Shown here: piece after piece, positions 1 to 9,225 of the stretch
Position numbering within the stretch: the stretch's first letter is position 1
How the letters are laid out: each line of letters starts with the position of its first letter
Origin: Thalassotalea litorea
GTDB taxonomy: Bacteria > Pseudomonadota > Gammaproteobacteria > Enterobacterales > Alteromonadaceae
Direction of reading: 5' to 3'
Assembly: GCF_005843925.1 (NCBI RefSeq)
Contig: NZ_VCBC01000003.1
Location: forward strand, 124,001 to 188,000
DNA: 64,000 bases
Notes under the pieces: model-generated
The model's database searches: none
What the model was told of the DNA's origin: nothing
What the model saw: the letters and a program-made list of their open reading frames with translations, nothing else
Translations under genes and position numbers: made by a program

Positions 1-652
1 CCTGAAGCATATCACCAATATTGATAATCAAATTACCAAAATCTGACGGTACGTCGAGCCACTCACCGTTTTGCAACTGTACCTGTAATCCGGGTTCATT
101 GGCGGCCGGTAAAATCGTTAACAAATTGATGTCTTCGTGAGCCGCGGCGCGAATTGCACCGGGATCCTCATCGCCCTGCAATGGTGGATAATGCAATACC
201 CGAAGCAGTGTATTCGGCGTGTTTTTGATCATATTGGATAGAGGTTCATGGTAGAGCTTTGATACTTCGCTGGGGCTATATGATTCGACCCAGTCCAGTA
301 GCTCTTCAGCCAGCGATGACGCTTTTTGGTAGTAATCAAGTATCTCATCTTTGAGTTGCGCCGGAATGCGCCCCCAAGGATATACATGGTAATACTCTTT
401 GATATCTTTTTCTTTGTGACCTTTGGCCGTTTCGGATATCTGCGGACTGAAATAGCCGTCCTGCTTTGCCGGGTCGAATGCGAATTTATGCTTTTCTTCG
501 GAGTCGAAAAACTCCTGCCAGTTTTTATAAATAGACTCAACTAGCTGCTGTTGTATTGGATGGTTTTTTAATACCCCAAATCCAGTTTCTCTTAATGAGG
601 CGACAAATTGCTGCGCAGCCTCAGGATGTTTGTAGTCAACGACCTGCATCAT
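1..652 (-). CDS. 2OG-Fe(II) oxygenase, isopenicillin N synthase family (3' end outside window)
   Basis: The reverse strand is open from an ATG at 652 to the window edge (217 codons, no stop), so the C-terminal part is missing. The N-terminal half matches the non-haem dioxygenase N-domain: an early F-x-x-x-L-R-E-T-G-F-G-V segment, then a helical stretch. An H-x-D iron-binding pair is visible as H172-E-D174 in an AAAHEDINLLTIL context, followed by PGLQV and a GEWLDVP...NIGDML stretch typical of the jelly-roll core. The family uses Fe(II) and 2-oxoglutarate for hydroxylation or desaturation. The substrate cannot be told, and the distal His and 2OG-binding Arg lie off the window. A second ATG follows the first directly, so the start is uncertain by one codon. 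Confidence 0.85.
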   Translation of the reverse strand, partial: MMQVVDYKHPEAAQQFVASLRETGFGVLKNHPIQQQLVESIYKNWQEFFDSEEKHKFAFDPAKQDGYFSPQISETAKGHKEKDIKEYYHVYPWGRIPAQLKDEILDYYQKASSLAEELLDWVESYSPSEVSKLYHEPLSNMIKNTPNTLLRVLHYPPLQGDEDPGAIRAAAHEDINLLTILPAANEPGLQVQLQNGEWLDVPSDFGNLIINIGDMLQ

Positions 653-878
653 TACTTCTCCTTTGTTGCGGTATATTTTAGCTGAACATTGCAGCGATGA
701 ATATTGCCTGTATTAAATCTTACTGCTATGTTGGTTATATTCAAACCGCCCAATTGAGAGTTTTTTATTCGAGCGCCTTGTATAAGCCTATAAAAATTCG
801 TTGTGTGTTCGCTTATAAAGGGAAGTTGATCTAAAGCACTTTGAGTGACGGAAAATACTTATAACAAAGGGGACTTTC

Positions 879-1205
879 ATGAGGCAATTCCTGTTATCTA
901 TCTCTGTAACGTTGTTTTTAGTCGCTTGCTCTTCATCGGATGGCGATAATTGTGATGATATTCGCATAAGCTCAGAGCAACAAAACGAATGTCTTAGCTT
1001 GAAAAAACAGATAGATAATGCCCGGGGGCAGCCGATTCTGAGAACCGAATTGGAACGCCGCTATGAGCAGGATTGTTTGAATCTTCGTTACTATCGTGAC
1101 GATCAAGTCGTTGAGCGCTGTCAGAATCAACAGGAAGTGGAAGAGGTGCGCAAAGAAGCAGAGCAGGAAACGGTGGAGCAGAATAAACAATTATCTTCAT
1201 GGTAG
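879..1205 (+). CDS. Small lipoprotein, function unknown
   Basis: A 108-aa product begins with a lipoprotein signal peptide (MRQFLLSISVTLFLVAC, lipobox Cys17), preceded by a strong AAGGGG ribosome site 5-6 bases before ATG. The mature part is short, charged and probably helical, with several Cys residues (C25, C38 and two later ones) and a Glu/Gln-rich C-terminus. Four Cys outside the lipobox could form disulfides, which fits the TlpA-like thioredoxin gene 58 bp downstream. That link is inference from proximity. I do not recognise a family. Confidence 0.75.
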   Translation: MRQFLLSISVTLFLVACSSSDGDNCDDIRISSEQQNECLSLKKQIDNARGQPILRTELERRYEQDCLNLRYYRDDQVVERCQNQQEVEEVRKEAEQETVEQNKQLSSW

Positions 1206-1263
1206 CCTGTGCACTTGCGCAGAGTAGTTTTGCTTAGTATTAAACAAATGAGTTGTAACGTGT

Positions 1264-1779
1264 ATGTCTAAAACGATTTCTATGATGTTATTTAGTGTTG
1301 TACTACTCAGTGGTATCGGTCTATATAGTATCTTCGGTCAAGCTCAGGAAGAGAGCGCAGAATCTACAAATATTGCTCAGCAACAATTGAATCAAATGTT
1401 GGCAAAGTATAAGGGCGATGTCATCTATCTGGATTTTTGGGCATCTTGGTGTATCCCCTGTCGTAAATCATTCCCCTGGATGAGCACCATGCAGGATAAA
1501 TATCAGGAACGCGGATTTCGAGTGATCACCGTGAACCTGGATGTGGACAAAACCTTTGCCGAAGACTTCCTCAAGGATCACCCCGCAAAATTCCCGATCA
1601 TTTATGATCCCAGTGGCAAGGTTGGTGAGCAATATCAGTTAAAAGGGATGCCAAGCAGCTTTGTGCTTGGGCGCGACGGTTCCGTCGTAGCGAATCAGGT
1701 TGGATTCTTTGAAGATAAAGTTGAAGAGTATGAGGCTAAAATCGTCGAAATTCTCTCTCTGGAAACCATAGAACCGTAA
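1264..1779 (+). CDS. TlpA/ResA-like thiol-disulfide oxidoreductase
   Basis: A 171-aa thioredoxin-fold protein with an N-terminal hydrophobic segment (residues 4-24) that is either a signal peptide or a membrane anchor. The redox motif is WASWCIPC (Cys63, Cys66), the cis-proline region is KGMPSSFV, and a DPSGKVGEQY stretch is typical of TlpA/ResA-type proteins. The active site would face the periplasm and probably reduces disulfides, as in cytochrome c maturation. No ccm genes are adjacent, so the substrate is open. It follows the small Cys-containing lipoprotein in the same direction and may be co-transcribed with it. Confidence 0.9.
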   Translation: MSKTISMMLFSVVLLSGIGLYSIFGQAQEESAESTNIAQQQLNQMLAKYKGDVIYLDFWASWCIPCRKSFPWMSTMQDKYQERGFRVITVNLDVDKTFAEDFLKDHPAKFPIIYDPSGKVGEQYQLKGMPSSFVLGRDGSVVANQVGFFEDKVEEYEAKIVEILSLETIEP

Positions 1780-2012
1780 GTTTGAGACAAACTAACGGAT
1801 AGTTTGTCATCAAATCTTCTTTAAATCGTCAAATTTGTAAATCTGCAAATTATTCTTATTAAATACAGCATGTAATCATCAATCGGTATCACTTTGAAAG
1901 CGAAAAATCGTTAAAATCCGGCATAGTTAGTTCTGAATATTTGTCGATTATCAGGATTTAAACTACCTTTCTTATTTCATAGTTCGTTGTCATAAAATCA
2001 GAGGCTGTAGCC

Positions 2013-3134
2013 ATGTCTCCCCCTGCCAGTTTAAATTCCGCTTTAGGACCATGTATTTTTACCTTGCTTGCTTTCGGGTCTTCTTGTTGTTTTGCCGAAG
2101 AAGAAAAAAGTGCCTTTCAATCGGCATGGGATGTCGCCGAGCTATGGAAAAATGACGACGGAGATTACGTTAATTTATCTGGCCGCTTGCATCAAGATGC
2201 CGCCTGGTTTGATGCCGACCAAGGGGAGTTTGACGATTTACTCTGGCGTCGTTTTCGTTTTGGCTTTAAAAGTGAATTTAACGGCGCAATCGTGTCGTTT
2301 GAAGGGGACTTTAACCTGAATGAATCGCTGTCTGAAAGCTATAACCGACTTACGGATGCAAACATTGCCTGGACGTTCGATAACGGCGCAACCTTGAAAA
2401 TATTAAAGCAATCTGCGGGATTTACCCTGGACGGAAAAACATCCTCGAAAAAGCTACTGACGCCACAGCGCAATAACCTGACCAATAACCTTTGGTTCAC
2501 TGCCGAGTATTTTACCGGAATCAGCATAACTAATGAATTTGCTGACGACTGGACGTACTACGCAGGTATATTTTCCAGTGACCCTGAAGAAGAAATTGGC
2601 GTTAGCGATGCAGCATATTTTAGTTTGTTGGCCCTCAGTAAGACATTCACCGCAAACGACTGGTTTGATGAAGGAGAGGTGCGTCTGGATTATGTTTACA
2701 ATAAAGAAGATGAAAATGCCGGTACTCGAGATTTTGGTCATGTCAGCAGTTTGTCAGGACAATTTCAAAAAGGTCAGTGGGGGCTTCGAACCGATTTGGC
2801 CTATGGCAGTGGCTATTTTGAACAACCGGACGTTTATGGATTGGTAGTCATGCCGTTTTATGATCACAATGAAATTGTCCAAACGGTAATGCGCTATACC
2901 TATCTGGATAGTGATAACAATAATGGTGTACGGCTGGGTCGCTATGAAAATAGAATTGAAGGCGGGCGCGGTGATGAATACCATGAACTATTCGCGGGCG
3001 TAAACTTCTTTCTCAATGAGCATAAGTTCAAAATCCATGTTGGCGCCCAATATGCCATGATGGATGATGACGCCAATGATGGTGGTGAATACGAAGGTTG
3101 GGGGGTAACCGGGGCGCTACGGATTTATTGGTAA
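2013..3134 (+). CDS. Porin O/P-like outer-membrane beta-barrel protein
   Basis: A 373-aa protein with a signal peptide ending near CCFAEEE. The body alternates aromatic and polar residues and closes with an aromatic-ended strand (ALRIYW), as expected for BAM-inserted barrels. The pattern of early strands (GRLHQDAAWFD, then LLWRRFRFGFKSEF) resembles the phosphate/pyrophosphate-selective porin family (OprP/OprO, Pfam Porin_O_P). It probably admits anions through the outer membrane. Specificity for phosphate is not shown by the sequence, and no convincing Pho box lies upstream. A perfect palindromic terminator overlaps its stop codon. Confidence 0.8.
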   Translation: MSPPASLNSALGPCIFTLLAFGSSCCFAEEEKSAFQSAWDVAELWKNDDGDYVNLSGRLHQDAAWFDADQGEFDDLLWRRFRFGFKSEFNGAIVSFEGDFNLNESLSESYNRLTDANIAWTFDNGATLKILKQSAGFTLDGKTSSKKLLTPQRNNLTNNLWFTAEYFTGISITNEFADDWTYYAGIFSSDPEEEIGVSDAAYFSLLALSKTFTANDWFDEGEVRLDYVYNKEDENAGTRDFGHVSSLSGQFQKGQWGLRTDLAYGSGYFEQPDVYGLVVMPFYDHNEIVQTVMRYTYLDSDNNNGVRLGRYENRIEGGRGDEYHELFAGVNFFLNEHKFKIHVGAQYAMMDDDANDGGEYEGWGVTGALRIYW

Positions 3135-3160
3135 GGCAAAAAACTGCAGTTTTTTGCCTT
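3133..3160 (+). terminator. Palindromic terminator after the porin gene
   Basis: A perfect 28-bp palindrome begins at the stop codon. The arms are AAGGCAAAAAACTG and its complement, so the centre carries a T-run on either strand. Confidence 0.8.
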
Positions 3161-3220
3161 ATAAGGTGACAGACAGACGTCGCTGGATAAATGCTCCCGC
3201 TGTCGCATTTTTGTTGTCAG

Positions 3221-3245
3221 CAGTCCGGTATTTTTCACCGGACTG
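3221..3245. repeat. Hairpin at the head of the 31-bp repeat array
   Basis: Arms CAGTCCGGT (3221-3229) and ACCGGACTG (3237-3245) are perfect complements around a 7-base AT-rich loop. A second, longer inverted pair links ATAAGGTGACAG (3161-3172) with CTGTCACCTTAT (3243-3254), so the first repeat unit can pair with sequence just after the porin terminator. Confidence 0.65.
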
Positions 3246-3633
3246 TCACCTTATCGCATGGATTCCAATGCGATTGTCACCCTATCGCATGCATTCCAAT
3301 GTGATTGTCACCCTATCACATGCATTTCAATGCGATTGTCATCTTATCGCATGCATTTCAATGCGATTGTCACCCTATCACATGCATTCCAATGCGATTG
3401 TCACCCTATCACATGCATTCCAAGTGTGATTATCACCTTATCGCATGGATTTCAATGCGATTGTCACCCTATCACATGCATTCCAATGTGATTGTCACCC
3501 TATCACATGCATTCCAATGCGATTGTCACCTTATCGCATGTATTTCAATGCGATTGTCACCCTATCACATGCATTTCAATGTGATTGTCACCCTATCGCA
3601 TGATTCCAATGCGATTGTCACCTGTCCGTTAAC
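3241..3633. repeat. Tandem array of twelve 31-bp palindromic repeats plus a partial copy
   Basis: Twelve head-to-tail units start at 3241, 3272, 3303, 3334, 3365, 3396, 3428, 3459, 3490, 3521, 3552 and 3583, with a partial unit at 3613. Ten are 31 bp, one is 32 and one is 30. Each starts GATTGTCACC (or a close variant) and carries ATC[G/A]CAT, which pairs across an 8-base centre with ATG[C/T]GAT. The variable purine and pyrimidine are fully paired in units 1, 4, 7, 8, 10, 11 and 12, and the others leave one wobble or mismatch. There are no unique spacers. The array fills the gap between convergent porin and putA genes. Confidence 0.9.
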
Positions 3634-6600
3634 TTACGCGTCTTCCATCGTCATCAACGATGCATTACCACCCGCGGCGGTGGTATCGATAGTGACGGTT
3701 TTCTCGGTAACTAGACGATGCAGCAACACGCCATAACTGGCTGGGCTGATAACCGGCAAAATCGCACCTTTGCGAGCCGCTAAATGCTCCGCCAAGTAGG
3801 CTACTAACGAGCTTTGTGGGCCACAAATGGCTCCCGCAAGGGTTGGATGAGCTAGGGCTTCTGGGAGTTGATTTAAACCAATCACCTGGAAGATACCACT
3901 GACTAACCCGAGCTTTTGCAGCACACTTTCTACCGCGGTGGCTTCATTTAAGAATTCATCCGTTACAGCGCAAACGACGGTGTTGCCAGCAACGAGGGCT
4001 GACACTACACTCACTAACCAGTACTCAAACGATGTATTTGTATCGCGAACCGCGAGTACCGTGCCTCGAGATTCCAGATATAACTTATTGGATTCGCCTG
4101 TCGGTCCTGGCAGCTCAATCGGCTTGCTTAACGTGTTTTCAAAGGTATTCAATTGTACTCTGGCTGCCTGCAACGCTTGTTCAAGATCTGCTTCCTGAGC
4201 CTGAACAATGGCATTGCTCGCCAACGTTGCCAGTAATTGCCGAACAATCGATGAACGCAATTGTACCTCTGTCATCGACCAGTTTGTTTCATCGCTCTTG
4301 GCGCGATTCATGATGGTATCTATTGGCGCGTTGTTGCCTGGTGTGCTGCTGGCTATTGCTTGCAGGGCTTGCACATTGTTTTGTGTATCTTTTTGTGGAT
4401 TTTCCCCACTCACGGACTCTTTAACCAGACGCGTTAAGTACATAGGCCCGCCCGCTTTTGGACCGGTACCGGACAGACCCCGGCCACCAAAAGGCTGTAC
4501 CCCAACCACGGCGCCAATCATATTGCGATTCACGTAGATATTTCCGGCGCGCGAACGCTTGGCCAGATATTCACTTTTATCTTCGATGCGGGTGTGGATC
4601 CCCATGGTAAGGCCGAACCCTGTACCGTTGACCTGATCAATGACTTTATCCAACTCCTTTCCTTTAAAGCGGACCACATGCACACAAGGTCCAAACACCT
4701 CTTTAGTAAGCACCGATAAATCGGCGATTTCATATAAGCGTGGCGCGAAGAAGTAATTCCCCGTATCGCCCAAATCCGGAACCTCACACTGATAGTGCAA
4801 TGTCGCTTTGTCTTTGAGGTATTCAACGTGATTGTTCAGTGCGGTGAACGCTTTGTTATCGATCACCGGACCGATGTCGGTCGCCAGCATTGCTGGATCG
4901 CCAACATGTAATTCTTTCATCGCCCCTTTGATCATCGTGATCACTTTATCGGCGATGTCTTCTTGCAAGAAGAGTACCCGCAGTGCAGAACAGCGTTGAC
5001 CTGCACTTTGAAAGCCAGAGGCGATGACATCATCAACCACTTGCTCAGGCAGTGCAGTAGAGTCAACTATCATGCAGTTTTGGCCACCGGTTTCGGCAAT
5101 TAATGGCACCTGATGCCCCTGACGTTCCGCCAGTTTCTGTGAAATCCAGGTACCGGTTTCGGTCGAGCCAGTAAACATTACTGCCTGAACACGTTCATCT
5201 GGAACAACATGAGCACCGACTTGGGAACCCCGGGCAATAATTGGCACCACAACATTGTCAGGCATACCGACTTCTTTCATCAATTCAATGGTACGTAATG
5301 CGATTAAGCTGGTTTGTTCGGCGGGTTTGGCAACCACGGTATTACCAGTGACAACCGCTGCGGCAACCTGACCTAAGAATATCGCCAATGGGAAGTTCCA
5401 TGGGCTAATACACAGAACGACGCCGCGTGATTGCAACTCATTCGATGGTAACATTTCCTCGGCACGAGCCGCATAATAACGACAAAAGTCGACCGCTTCA
5501 CGAACTTCGGAAACACCATCGACTGGGATTTTCCCAGCTTCTTTGATACACAATGCAATCAACTCGTCGCGATTGGCTTCTAGTGCATCGGCGGTTTTGC
5601 GTAGCAAGTTCGCTCTTTCATCAACCGGCGTTTCAGACCAGCTGGAAAATGCCGCCTGGGCATTATCAACTGCCGCGGTCATTTGTTGTGGCTCAAGATG
5701 ACGCAAATAACCGATAACTTCATTATGATTTGCTGGGTTTACAACGGGCTCAGCGCCTTCGACGTCACTCTCTGCATTAGCTGTGGCGTGATTAAACCAG
5801 TTATTGAGGTTTTCACGCATCACACTAACCTGGTCAACATTGGTTAAATCAATGCCCTTTGAGTTTGCTCGCTCAGTGCCATACATATCCAAAGATTGAG
5901 GGATTTGTGGATTGTACTTGTTAACCCAGGATTGAACTTGTTCAACCGGATCCTGAAGGAGACTTTCGACAGGGATATCTTCATCAACAATATTATTGAC
6001 GAAGGAGCTGTTCGCACCATTTTCTAATAAACGACGAACCAGATAGGCAAGTAAATCAGCGTGCTCACCAACCGGTGCATAGACACGACAGGATACGTTG
6101 TCATTGCTGACAACCTGATCGTAGAGCGATTCACCCATGCCGTGCAGGCGCTGGAATTCAAAACCTGATACATCGTCGGTCATTTCTAAAATGGTGGCGA
6201 CGGTATAGGCATTATGGGTCGCAAATTGTGGATAAATACTATCGCGATAGCTTAGCAGGCGTTTCGCACAGGCTTGATAAGAGACATCGGTTGAAGGCTT
6301 ACGTGAAAACACCGGAAAATCTTCATATCCTTCAACTTGAGATATTTTAATTTCAGAATCCCAATACGCGCCTTTGACTAAGCGAACCATCATTTGACGT
6401 TTGGCATTTTGGGTTTGTTGACGCACCCATTCGATCACATATAAGGCTCGTTTTTGATAAGCCTGTACTGCAATACCAAAGCCGTCCCAACCGTCTAGAT
6501 CAGAATCTGAAAATACCGCACCGATGACATCTAACGAGATATCGAGACGATCCGCTTCTTCGGCATCCACGGTAAAACCTATGTCATAGGATTTAGCCGC

Positions 6601-7437
6601 CAGGGCTAATTGTTTCAGGCGTGGAATCAACTCTTCCAAAACTCGATCCTGATGGGTAAATTCATAGCGAGGGTGTATGGCTGATAGTTTGATTGAAATG
6701 CCGGGGCTTTGTTGCGGCCCTTTACCATTTGCCGCTTTACCGATAGCATGAATTGCATTCATGTAGCTTTCAAAGTAACGGTCAGCATCATTCATGGTGC
6801 GGGCACCTTCACCAAGCATATCGTAGGAATAGGTGTAACCTTTGGCTTCGGTCTTTTTCGCCCGCTCGACGGCAGCATCAATTTGCCGGCCCATCACAAA
6901 CTGAGTCCCCATAACCTGCATGGCATAGCGCACCGCTTTACGAATGACGGGTTCACCTAAGCGACCGATGGTTTTTTTCAATAATCCGAATTGTTGTTTC
7001 TTCTTTTTATCGGTGTAATTGACCATTTTTCCGGTCAGTAACAACCCCCAGGAAGAGGCATTAACAAAGATGGAGTCGGAGTTACCGATATGGGAGCTCC
7101 AGTCGCCTTCGGCCAATTTATCGCGAATCAGACTGTCGGCGGTTTTCTTATCCGGAACACGCAGCAGAGCTTCGGCAAGACACATGAGTACCACGCCTTC
7201 ATCGGTAGAAAGGGCGAATTCATTTAACAGCGCGTCAACGCCACCCTTACCAATTTGATCCTTGCGAATTTCCACGACTAACTGACGAGCCCGTTCCCAG
7301 GCTCGAGACTTAGCTGCAGGACTAATTTCTGCAATCGGTAATAAATCGGCAAGCACCTGGTTTTCGTCGGCGCGATAAAGATCTCGGATTTGCTGGCGGA
7401 TCGGATCTGAGGTAATTAGGTTTCCATTAAAAAGCAT
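3634..7437 (-). CDS. putA: Bifunctional proline dehydrogenase / L-glutamate-gamma-semialdehyde dehydrogenase
   Basis: PutA oxidises proline to glutamate in two steps: FAD-dependent proline dehydrogenase, then NAD-dependent P5C dehydrogenase. The reading frame extends to a TTG at 7497, but I place the start at ATG 7437 (MLFNGNLITSDP), where similarity to PutA begins. This gives 1267 aa. The PRODH barrel fills roughly residues 100-480 (LSAIHPRYE, the VDAEEADRL region, RLVKGAYWD). The aldehyde dehydrogenase follows, with SPWNFPLAIF, IAETGGQN and catalytic Cys in SAGQRCSALR (Cys816 from this start). No ribbon-helix-helix domain precedes the barrel, so it cannot self-repress. A C-terminal ALDH-like extension ends in TTAAGGNASLMTMEDA, as in type B PutA. 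It is divergent from an Lrp-type gene that probably regulates it. Confidence 0.96.
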   Translation of the reverse strand: MLFNGNLITSDPIRQQIRDLYRADENQVLADLLPIAEISPAAKSRAWERARQLVVEIRKDQIGKGGVDALLNEFALSTDEGVVLMCLAEALLRVPDKKTADSLIRDKLAEGDWSSHIGNSDSIFVNASSWGLLLTGKMVNYTDKKKKQQFGLLKKTIGRLGEPVIRKAVRYAMQVMGTQFVMGRQIDAAVERAKKTEAKGYTYSYDMLGEGARTMNDADRYFESYMNAIHAIGKAANGKGPQQSPGISIKLSAIHPRYEFTHQDRVLEELIPRLKQLALAAKSYDIGFTVDAEEADRLDISLDVIGAVFSDSDLDGWDGFGIAVQAYQKRALYVIEWVRQQTQNAKRQMMVRLVKGAYWDSEIKISQVEGYEDFPVFSRKPSTDVSYQACAKRLLSYRDSIYPQFATHNAYTVATILEMTDDVSGFEFQRLHGMGESLYDQVVSNDNVSCRVYAPVGEHADLLAYLVRRLLENGANSSFVNNIVDEDIPVESLLQDPVEQVQSWVNKYNPQIPQSLDMYGTERANSKGIDLTNVDQVSVMRENLNNWFNHATANAESDVEGAEPVVNPANHNEVIGYLRHLEPQQMTAAVDNAQAAFSSWSETPVDERANLLRKTADALEANRDELIALCIKEAGKIPVDGVSEVREAVDFCRYYAARAEEMLPSNELQSRGVVLCISPWNFPLAIFLGQVAAAVVTGNTVVAKPAEQTSLIALRTIELMKEVGMPDNVVVPIIARGSQVGAHVVPDERVQAVMFTGSTETGTWISQKLAERQGHQVPLIAETGGQNCMIVDSTALPEQVVDDVIASGFQSAGQRCSALRVLFLQEDIADKVITMIKGAMKELHVGDPAMLATDIGPVIDNKAFTALNNHVEYLKDKATLHYQCEVPDLGDTGNYFFAPRLYEIADLSVLTKEVFGPCVHVVRFKGKELDKVIDQVNGTGFGLTMGIHTRIEDKSEYLAKRSRAGNIYVNRNMIGAVVGVQPFGGRGLSGTGPKAGGPMYLTRLVKESVSGENPQKDTQNNVQALQAIASSTPGNNAPIDTIMNRAKSDETNWSMTEVQLRSSIVRQLLATLASNAIVQAQEADLEQALQAARVQLNTFENTLSKPIELPGPTGESNKLYLESRGTVLAVRDTNTSFEYWLVSVVSALVAGNTVVCAVTDEFLNEATAVESVLQKLGLVSGIFQVIGLNQLPEALAHPTLAGAICGPQSSLVAYLAEHLAARKGAILPVISPASYGVLLHRLVTEKTVTIDTTAAGGNASLMTMEDA

Positions 7438-7493
7438 GGCAAAGGCCCATCGGTTATTCTGATACAATTGTGCAGATTGTAGACAAATAAAGC

Positions 7494-7561
7494 CCAAATA
7501 TGCTGGTGATATTTGGAATAATTCAGTGTAATATTTGGCTAAAATTTAATATAACCAAATA
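7494..7561. promoter_or_regulatory. Four TATTTGG/CCAAATA boxes between putA and lrp-type gene (candidate operator)
   Basis: The boxes are CCAAATA 7494-7500, TATTTGG 7510-7516, TATTTGG 7532-7538 and CCAAATA 7555-7561. They form two inverted pairs in an AT-rich intergenic region with centre spacings of about 16, 22 and 23 bp, suited to an octameric Lrp/AsnC regulator bound over several turns. Function is inferred from position and symmetry. Confidence 0.55.
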
Positions 7562-7586
7562 AAATAGTGTTTATTGGGGTGGCGTC

Positions 7587-8060
7587 ATGAGCAGCAAACA
7601 ACGTACTTTAGATCGTATTGATCTTACTATTTTAGACACTTTGCAAAAAGACGGCAGAATTTCCAACGTAGAACTGGCAAAAAAGGTAAATTTAAGCCCC
7701 AGCCCTTGTCTTGATAGGGTAAAACGCCTTGAGTCCGAAGGATATGTGCTGCGTTATGGCGCGGTATTAAATGCTGAAAAACTCAATATTCCGATGTCGG
7801 CATTTATTCAGGTGACACTGGATAGAACCAAGGCGGAAGTGTTCAATGATTTTCGTGATGAAGTGGTTAATATCAAAGAGGTCGCAGAGTGCCATATGGT
7901 TGCCGGTGGCTTTGACTATTTGCTCAAACTCAGAGTTACGGATATGAACAATTATCGTGATGTATTAGGAAAAGTTGTTGAGTTGCCGGGAGTTAGTCAG
8001 ACTCATACCTACATGGTAATTGAGAATGTGAAAGAAGATTTAGGACTGCCAATTATTTAA
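7587..8060 (+). CDS. Lrp/AsnC-family transcriptional regulator, putative putA regulator
   Basis: A 157-aa protein with an N-terminal winged helix-turn-helix (RIDLTILDTLQKDGRISNVELAKKVNLSPSPCLDRVKRLE, cited in parts) and a C-terminal RAM/ligand domain (VAECHMVAGGFDYLLKLRV). It is divergent to putA, the standard arrangement for proline-responsive activators such as PutR or BkdR-like proteins in Gammaproteobacteria. Proline is therefore the likely effector, by inference. A GGGGTGG stretch precedes the ATG. Confidence 0.9.
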   Translation: MSSKQRTLDRIDLTILDTLQKDGRISNVELAKKVNLSPSPCLDRVKRLESEGYVLRYGAVLNAEKLNIPMSAFIQVTLDRTKAEVFNDFRDEVVNIKEVAECHMVAGGFDYLLKLRVTDMNNYRDVLGKVVELPGVSQTHTYMVIENVKEDLGLPII

Positions 8061-8172
8061 TACCTGTATTGGGTACTTCAGAGTTTTTTATTGCAAATCA
8101 AAATGTTATTTGTAAAGCTGAATCATCATTTGAAGGAAGTATACCTTAGCAAGCAGATACAGGACGTACGCA

Positions 8173-9213
8173 ATGTTCAAATACTTATCCATTAGTTTTT
8201 TTGTTTTGGGAATTCTGTCGCAATTTTCAGTTAATGCAGAAGTGAAATCCAAACATATTTCTACCACAGTTAATCCTACACCCAAAGAAAGGGTGGAACC
8301 TAAGTACCCTATAGATGCGGCCAGAGAAGCTCGTGAAGGCTGGGTGGAATTAAGCTTTATTATCGAAGAGGATGGTAGTGTTTCTAACATATTGGTTGGA
8401 GACTCTTCAGGTAGTGCGGATTTTGTCAGAGAGTCTTTGCGAGCTGTTAAAAAATGGCAATATCACCCTGCAATGGAAGGTGGGGAACCTATACAGCGTT
8501 GTGTTAATACAGTGCGGATCGGTTTTTCCATGAAGACCAACGGTATTCACGCTGTACGTAGTAAGTTTAAGAAAAATTACGCGTTAGCGGAAAAGGCTTT
8601 ACAAGAGAAGGATTTCGCTGAAGTTGAGAAACGTCTGGAGAAAATGACAAGCTACAAATATCGTCACTTAACTGAAAATGACTATTTACATGTCTTGGCT
8701 TATGAATACGCAAAAGCGAAAAACGATCCACAACTGCAGCTATATCATTTAGAACAGGTTACGATGAAAAATGCGCCTGAAAATAACAAGCTTTATGTTT
8801 ACAGCAACAAGTTTAATTTGCAGGTTGCGTTGAATAAATTAGTAAGTGCAATAGAAACCTATGAAGAGATCAAAGAATTGCAGGTTGCGGATGATCTTAT
8901 GTCTTCATTTGATAGGGTTGTTGAAGACATAGATGTATTGCTTGATTCTGACGACATTTTTGTCGTTGACGGCGACATTGGTGATAAAAGCCATTGGTTT
9001 CATAGATTGGCTCGTAACGACTTCTCAATATCCGATATTAACGGTTCACTGAATAAAGTTGATATTCGTTGTGCCAACAAGCGCCATGAGTTTACCGTCA
9101 GTGAGAATGCAGGATGGAGTATTCCCGAGGGATGGAAACATTGTGCGATATTCGTTTATGGGGCCGATAATACAAGCTTTAAATTGGTTGAGCAGCCGCG
9201 TAAGAATACTTAA
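8173..9213 (+). CDS. Periplasmic TonB-C-terminal-domain protein with helical C-terminal region
   Basis: A 346-aa protein with a cleavable signal peptide (ends near SVNAEVK) and an AGGAC ribosome site. Residues about 40-120 form a TonB C-terminal domain: P-x-YP-x-x-A, EGWVELSF, the EDGSVSN turn, AVKKWQY-x-PA, and a closing V-x-F-like strand. TonB's membrane anchor and proline-rich arm are absent, so it cannot bridge the two membranes as TonB does. The remainder looks helical, perhaps TPR-like, with an aromatic C-terminal region. Similar proteins are common in Alteromonadales. The role is unknown, possibly a periplasmic or envelope adaptor. Confidence 0.75.
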   Translation: MFKYLSISFFVLGILSQFSVNAEVKSKHISTTVNPTPKERVEPKYPIDAAREAREGWVELSFIIEEDGSVSNILVGDSSGSADFVRESLRAVKKWQYHPAMEGGEPIQRCVNTVRIGFSMKTNGIHAVRSKFKKNYALAEKALQEKDFAEVEKRLEKMTSYKYRHLTENDYLHVLAYEYAKAKNDPQLQLYHLEQVTMKNAPENNKLYVYSNKFNLQVALNKLVSAIETYEEIKELQVADDLMSSFDRVVEDIDVLLDSDDIFVVDGDIGDKSHWFHRLARNDFSISDINGSLNKVDIRCANKRHEFTVSENAGWSIPEGWKHCAIFVYGADNTSFKLVEQPRKNT

Positions 9214-9225
9214 AAAATTCTATTA

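Noticed and set aside
1801..2000. Pho boxes upstream of the porin O/P-like gene
   Set aside because: Only half-site resemblances (TTTGTCATCAAA, TTGTCATAAAA) without the second half at 11-bp spacing.
3241..3633. CRISPR array
   Set aside because: The 31-bp units are directly adjacent with no unique spacers, and no cas genes are near.
3154..3736. Protein-coding frames of about 77-143 aa through the repeat array
   Set aside because: All three frames stay open only because the 31-bp period cycles the frame; the peptides are repeats of the same low-information residues, without a ribosome site.
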